From NCBI GenBank assembly GCA_002686265.1, contig NZBA01000008.1, positions 90,800 through 154,799 of the forward strand: DNA of 64,000 nucleotides. The letters are read 5' to 3'. Shown here piece by piece: positions 60,422 to 64,000 of the stretch (its first letter is position 1; each line of letters begins with the position of its first letter). The DNA is from Planctomycetota bacterium (GTDB taxonomy: Bacteria; Planctomycetota; UBA1135; GCA-002686595). The notes beneath the pieces were generated by a model. The model saw only the letters and a program-made list of their open reading frames with translations, did no database searches and was not told where the DNA came from. The position numbers were made by a program, and so were the translations under genes.

Positions 60422-62104
60422 ATGCCTTCCCTGCTCTTGATCGCCGCCGCCGCCCTCCCGGCGGCCGGCGAGGGTGTCGCCTTCCCCCTCCAGCCGGGTG
60501 ACTGCACGGCAGGCGTCCTCGGCGTCGAGCTCTCCCCCGACAACGATGCGATCGCCGCCTTGAGCGGGCGCACGAGCGTGCGCCTGCAGGACGGGCCCCT
60601 GCCCGGCGGGCGCCGGGTCGAGCTGCTCCTGCGACGCGTGGAGGCCGAAGCTCCACGCGAGCTGCGCGTCAACGGGAAGCCGGCGACGAGCAGCCTGGAA
60701 GCGAGTGCCCTCTCGGTATGGGCGGGTACCGTCGCCGGTGAGAGCGACTCCGAGGTCTGGCTGGCCTTCTCGCTCTTTGGATCGCGGGGATGGATCCGCA
60801 CGCGCGGTGAGCTGTTCCACCTGCTCGCCGCCGCCCCCGGCGGCGACTGGAGCCGCTCCACGGGGTACATCGTGAGCGAGGACGACCTCGCGGCCTCCGG
60901 GGCGAGCCCGGGCGCCTTCTGCGGCGCCGATCCGCGCTCGGCGAACGGCCCGTCACGCACCTTCGAGACGCCCGAGAGCGACTCCCTGCCGATGGGAAGC
61001 GGCGTGCCGCTGTTGTGCGACATGGCCGTCGAGACCGACTGGCAGTATTTCACCCTGTTCGGCGACCTCGCCGCCGCGGAGGCCTACGCCGTGATGCTCT
61101 TCGCGGCCGCCGCCAGCCGCTTCAGCTACCAGCTCGACGTGTTCCTGCGCATGGCCTACCTGGGGCTGTGGGACACGCCCAACGACCCGTGGGTGACCGG
61201 CGACAACGGCGGGAGCATGTGTGACATGCTGGGCGAGTTCCAGGGAGCGTGGGCGGGGAACATCCCCGCCAACGCTCACCTCGCCCACTTCGTCAGCGGC
61301 GCCAACCTCGGCGGAGGCTGCGCCTACCTGGACGTGCTCTGCAACGCCAGCTACGGTTTCGCCGTCAGCGGCAACATGGGCGGAGCGATGCCCTTCCCGG
61401 TCAAGCAGAGCCCCTATACCTGGGACTTCTTCGTCTTCGCCCACGAGACCGGGCACAACTTCGGCTCACCCCACACGCACGACTACTGCCCACCCCTGGA
61501 CCAGTGCGCCGCCCCCGGGCCGTGCCACAACGACCAGATCTGCACGGACCAGGGAACGAACATGAGCTACTGCCACGGCTGCGGTGGCGGCATGAACAAC
61601 ATCACGACGATGTACCACCCGACCGTCGCGGCCTTGATGCGTGCGCGCTCGGAGAGCTCGTGCCTGCCGACCGCGTGCGACGTCGGAGTGAGCTACTGCA
61701 ACGCCAGCCAGAACTCGACCGGCTCTCCGGCAGTGATCGCCTTCCAGGGCACCACGAGCGTGAGCGCGAGCGATCTGACGCTCTCGGTCTGGAGCGCACC
61801 CACGCAGCAGTTCGGGCTGTTCTTCTACGGGCCCGAGCAGGTCGATGTGCCGTTCGGTGACGGCGTGCTGTGCGTCGGCGCGGGCAGCTCGGGCCTGTTC
61901 CGCTTTCAGCCCCCCCAGCTCACCGACGACTTCGGCGACCTCGACCGCCCGGTGGACTTCACGGCGCCCCCCGCGAACGCGGGTCCCGGTGCCCTGCTCC
62001 CCGGCGGCGCCTGGCACTTCCAGTTCTGGGTCCGCGACCCCCTCGGCCCCGGCGGGAGTGGATTCAACTTCTCGGACGGCCTGACGCTCCTCTTCTGCCC
62101 TTGA
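60422..62104 (+). CDS. Secreted metzincin metalloprotease with shared C-terminal domain
   Basis: A 560-residue exported protein. The N-terminus (PSLLLIAAAALPAAG) is a short signal peptide. After a prodomain-like region comes the M12/reprolysin-like catalytic domain (about 195-420) with zinc site FAHETGHNFGSPH (first His341), preceded by SGANLGGGCAYLDVLC. The last 140 residues form the C-terminal domain: NSTGSPAVIAFQG, FGLFFYGPEQVDVPFGDGV, then WVRDPLGPGGSGFNFSDGLT. Two other exported proteins in the window end the same way, so it likely directs secretion or attachment. The gene overlaps the hisS 3' end by 41 bp. The protease is probably extracellular; its substrate is unknown. Confidence 0.87.
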   Translation: MPSLLLIAAAALPAAGEGVAFPLQPGDCTAGVLGVELSPDNDAIAALSGRTSVRLQDGPLPGGRRVELLLRRVEAEAPRELRVNGKPATSSLEASALSVWAGTVAGESDSEVWLAFSLFGSRGWIRTRGELFHLLAAAPGGDWSRSTGYIVSEDDLAASGASPGAFCGADPRSANGPSRTFETPESDSLPMGSGVPLLCDMAVETDWQYFTLFGDLAAAEAYAVMLFAAAASRFSYQLDVFLRMAYLGLWDTPNDPWVTGDNGGSMCDMLGEFQGAWAGNIPANAHLAHFVSGANLGGGCAYLDVLCNASYGFAVSGNMGGAMPFPVKQSPYTWDFFVFAHETGHNFGSPHTHDYCPPLDQCAAPGPCHNDQICTDQGTNMSYCHGCGGGMNNITTMYHPTVAALMRARSESSCLPTACDVGVSYCNASQNSTGSPAVIAFQGTTSVSASDLTLSVWSAPTQQFGLFFYGPEQVDVPFGDGVLCVGAGSSGLFRFQPPQLTDDFGDLDRPVDFTAPPANAGPGALLPGGAWHFQFWVRDPLGPGGSGFNFSDGLTLLFCP

Positions 62105-63455
62105 CGACCTCGGAGAGGGCGGCCGCGAGGTCGTCGCCGAACCCGGCACGGTCGTCGCCCGCGAGGCGCACCGTGCGCGCCTCGCCGCTCTCGAGGTCCT
62201 TCACCTGGCAGCTGCCCGCCTCCCACTCGTCGTCGCCGACGATCACCGCCAGCTTGTGCTTGCGGCGGTCGGCGTACTTCAGCTGTGCGCCGAGCTTCTT
62301 GGGCTCGGGGTAGAACTCCACGGCGAGGCCCGCTGCTCGCAAGCGCGCGGCGAGGGCCAAGTAGTCGTCGAGGCGCTCGCGCGAGAACCACGGGAGGAAG
62401 ACGTCGGCGGGCGTCGTGGAGCCCTCGATCATCCCCAGCTCCTCCATCGCGGCCAGCAGGCGATCGACCCCCAAGGACGCGCCGACACCGGGCAGGGGCG
62501 TCTTGGTGAAGCGCTGGGCCAAGTCGTCGTAGCGACCGCCGCCGCAGACGCTGCCGATCGAGGGCAGTTCGTCGAGGATCGTCTCGAAGACGATCCCGGT
62601 GTAGTAGTCGAGGCCGCGCGCCAGGGAGGGCTGGATCCGAAACGCTCCCGCGGGAGCGCCGGCCGCCTCCACGGCGGACACGAAGCGCGCCAAGGCCTCG
62701 CCCCCCGCCGCGCCCGTCTCGCTGCCCGCGATCAGGGCACCGACGCGCTCGAGCACCGCGCCCGGTGCGCCCTCGATCGCGGCGAGCTCCAGGACGCTCT
62801 CGGAACGCGCGCCGTCGACGCCCGCCTCGCGCTCGAGCTCCGCGGCCATGCCCTCCGGCCCGATCTTGTCGAGCTTGTCGAGGGCGCGCAGGACCGCGGG
62901 CGCGTGCTGCACTAGATCGAGGGTCTCCAGCAGCCCGGCGAGGACACGCCGGTCGTTCACCCGCACGGTGAAGCGCTCGAAGCCGAGCGCCCCGAGCAGG
63001 TCGGCGATGACGAGGCCCGATTCGATGTCCGCGGCGGCGCTCCGGGTGCCGACCGTGTCGAAGTCGCACTGCAGGAACTCGCGGTAGCGGCCCTTCTGCG
63101 GCTTCTCGCCACGCCAGACCGGGCCGATGTGATAGCGCTTGAAGGGCGTGCCGAGCTCGTGGGCGTACTGGGCGACGAAGCGCGCGAGGGGAACGGTCAA
63201 ATCGAAGCGCATGGCGACCCGTCGGCCGCCCGCGTCCTCGAACCGAAACATCTGCTTCTCGCTCTCCTCGCCGCCCTTGCCCGCGAGGACCTCCTCGTAT
63301 TCGAGGGCCGGCGTATCGATCGGGCTGAAGCCGTAAGAGCGGTAGACCTCGCACGCACGCGAGATCAGCCACTCGCGGGGGATGGCGGCCGCGGGCAGAT
63401 AGTCCCGGAAGCCCTTCAGCGTACGCGGCTGGATCCTCTGTTTTCCGTCTCCCAT
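62064..63455 (-). CDS. hisS: Histidine--tRNA ligase
   Basis: A 463-residue class II aminoacyl-tRNA synthetase that charges tRNA-His. Motifs: LKGFRDYLPAAAIPREW at the start, motif 2 region RYHIGPVWRGEKPQKGRYRE with QCDFDTVG, histidine-binding ARGLDYYTGIVFE, motif 3 GVGASLGVDRLLAA and GGGRYDDLAQRF. The C-terminal anticodon-binding domain follows. It is convergent with the protease gene and overlaps its last 41 bp. Start ATG is divergent from a sulfatase relic. Confidence 0.96.
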   Translation of the reverse strand: MGDGKQRIQPRTLKGFRDYLPAAAIPREWLISRACEVYRSYGFSPIDTPALEYEEVLAGKGGEESEKQMFRFEDAGGRRVAMRFDLTVPLARFVAQYAHELGTPFKRYHIGPVWRGEKPQKGRYREFLQCDFDTVGTRSAAADIESGLVIADLLGALGFERFTVRVNDRRVLAGLLETLDLVQHAPAVLRALDKLDKIGPEGMAAELEREAGVDGARSESVLELAAIEGAPGAVLERVGALIAGSETGAAGGEALARFVSAVEAAGAPAGAFRIQPSLARGLDYYTGIVFETILDELPSIGSVCGGGRYDDLAQRFTKTPLPGVGASLGVDRLLAAMEELGMIEGSTTPADVFLPWFSRERLDDYLALAARLRAAGLAVEFYPEPKKLGAQLKYADRRKHKLAVIVGDDEWEAGSCQVKDLESGEARTVRLAGDDRAGFGDDLAAALSEVVKGRRGASGRPRS

Positions 63456-63570
63456 GTCTCACTCCGCGCTCGGCCGGGCCGGGTCCCCGCCGCCGCGCGC
63501 AGAGAGTATGTCGGTCCGCGGCGCCCATCTCACCCCGGCGCGACCGGAAAACCGCCCGCGGCCCGAGGGC

Positions 63571-63720
63571 GACAAGCCGCCGAGCGTGCTGCTGGTGACC
63601 CTAGGCACCACGCGCACCGATCGGTTGGGCTGCTCCGGCTACGAAGCTGCCAGGACCCCCGCCCTCGACGGCCTCGCGGCCGAGGGCGAGCGGGTCGAGG
63701 CCGTCACGGCTGGTGGTGAC
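63571..63720 (+). pseudogene. Relic of a sulfatase-family gene
   Basis: About 50 codons resemble the N-terminus of planctomycete sulfatases: SVLLVTLGTTRTDRLGCSGY, then ARTPALDGLAAEGERVEAV. The family has LLITLDTTRADHLG; here the metal-binding first Asp is Gly, and the similarity ends abruptly, with no catalytic CxPxR. The frame upstream has no good start of its own. Confidence 0.5.
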
Positions 63721-64000
63721 GGCCGTCCACCAGGGCGACCGGCCGACGTGCGTCGAGGAAGCACTGCGGTCGGCCGTTGCCCAGTTCCACGGGAGCTGTG
63801 GCCTGCTCCAGATCGAGGTGGAAGCTCCGCGCCCGGTGCGAGGGGTCGAGGGTGATCTCGAGAGGTCCGCCGGACAGCTTGGTGGGTGCGAGCTCGTTAC
63901 AGGGAGCGTCGAGGAAACGGCTGATCTCGGCCTGGTCACCCTGGGCCACCAGGCGCCGAATCGTGTTCCAGTTCCAGTTGCCCTCTTCATGGAGAGAGGG
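63704..64000 (-). CDS. Partial gene of unknown function, running off the right edge
   Basis: A 98-codon frame open to the window edge on the minus strand; the start lies outside. The visible C-terminal part reads NWNWNTIRRLVAQGDQAEIS, then LSGGPLEITLDPSHRARSFH and ends PVALVDGRHHQP. I recognise no family. It overlaps the end of the sulfatase relic on the other strand. Confidence 0.45.
   Translation of the reverse strand, partial: PSLHEEGNWNWNTIRRLVAQGDQAEISRFLDAPCNELAPTKLSGGPLEITLDPSHRARSFHLDLEQATAPVELGNGRPQCFLDARRPVALVDGRHHQP

Noticed and set aside
1..64000. Insertion sequences, prophage, rRNA genes or integrons
   Set aside because: No transposase, integrase, phage structural gene, rRNA segment or terminal repeat was recognised anywhere in the window.

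Overview
The window is very GC-rich, densely coded DNA with many ATGA or GTGA start/stop overlaps, few Shine-Dalgarno sequences, and frequent GTG and TTG starts. Several features suggest a deep-branching, marine-type Planctomycetota. These are an ECF sigma factor of the planctomycete X6-like type next to a kinase-TPR protein, CRTAC/FG-GAP proteins, multihaem cytochrome and PQQ/NHL propeller proteins, and secreted proteins ending in a shared C-terminal domain. I infer this from gene content; no rRNA is present to confirm it.

Layout. 1-2.3 kb: end of an OmpR-type response regulator and its histidine kinase. 2.6-23.4 kb: a minus-strand block read from 23.4 kb downward. It encodes an FHA/carbohydrate-binding-like membrane protein, a PilM-PilN fusion, a PilO-like protein, a TPR protein and five pseudopilins (GspG-, H-, K-, J- and I-like; the GspK-like one has 1689 residues). 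These are followed by an exported zinc-ribbon protein, a parvulin lipoprotein, ScpB and a PpiD-like foldase. This is the inner-membrane platform and pseudopilus of a type II secretion/type IV pilus-like machine; no ATPase, polytopic core or secretin gene lies in the window. 23.7-31.7 kb: rsmE, an ECF sigma factor convergent with a Ser/Thr kinase, an ABC/FtsX/DUF3299 module, and a RadC-family gene. 32-36.4 kb: an 18-bp tandem repeat with a tiny membrane-protein ORF, an RNA-modification pair, and a COG3014-YcfL-LpoB lipoprotein operon. 36.4-42.2 kb: mqnA, a zinc ribbon, DNA topoisomerase VI subunits B and A with histone-H1-like lysine tails, and a HEAT protein.

42.5-50.2 kb holds three exported-protein genes that are all interrupted: an in-frame TGA at a Trp position, a 1-bp frameshift, and an in-frame TGA in a CRTAC-TlpA-TPR protein. 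50.2-64 kb: a PQQ propeller protein, a lipoprotein methyltransferase, an SGNH hydrolase, tRNA-Leu(UAG), a zinc phospholipase C-like protein, an MscS relic, an EF-hand-type lipoprotein, an NHL protein, a pentahaem cytochrome, a PilZ protein, a CDP-alcohol phosphotransferase, a secreted metalloprotease, hisS, a sulfatase relic and a partial gene at the right edge.

The secretion-type operon, the secreted proteins with a common C-terminal domain and the LpoB-type lipoprotein operon all concern the cell envelope. The most unusual items are the pseudopilus machine whose parts carry lectin-like folds, the bacterial topoisomerase VI pair with basic tails, and the in-frame stop codons.
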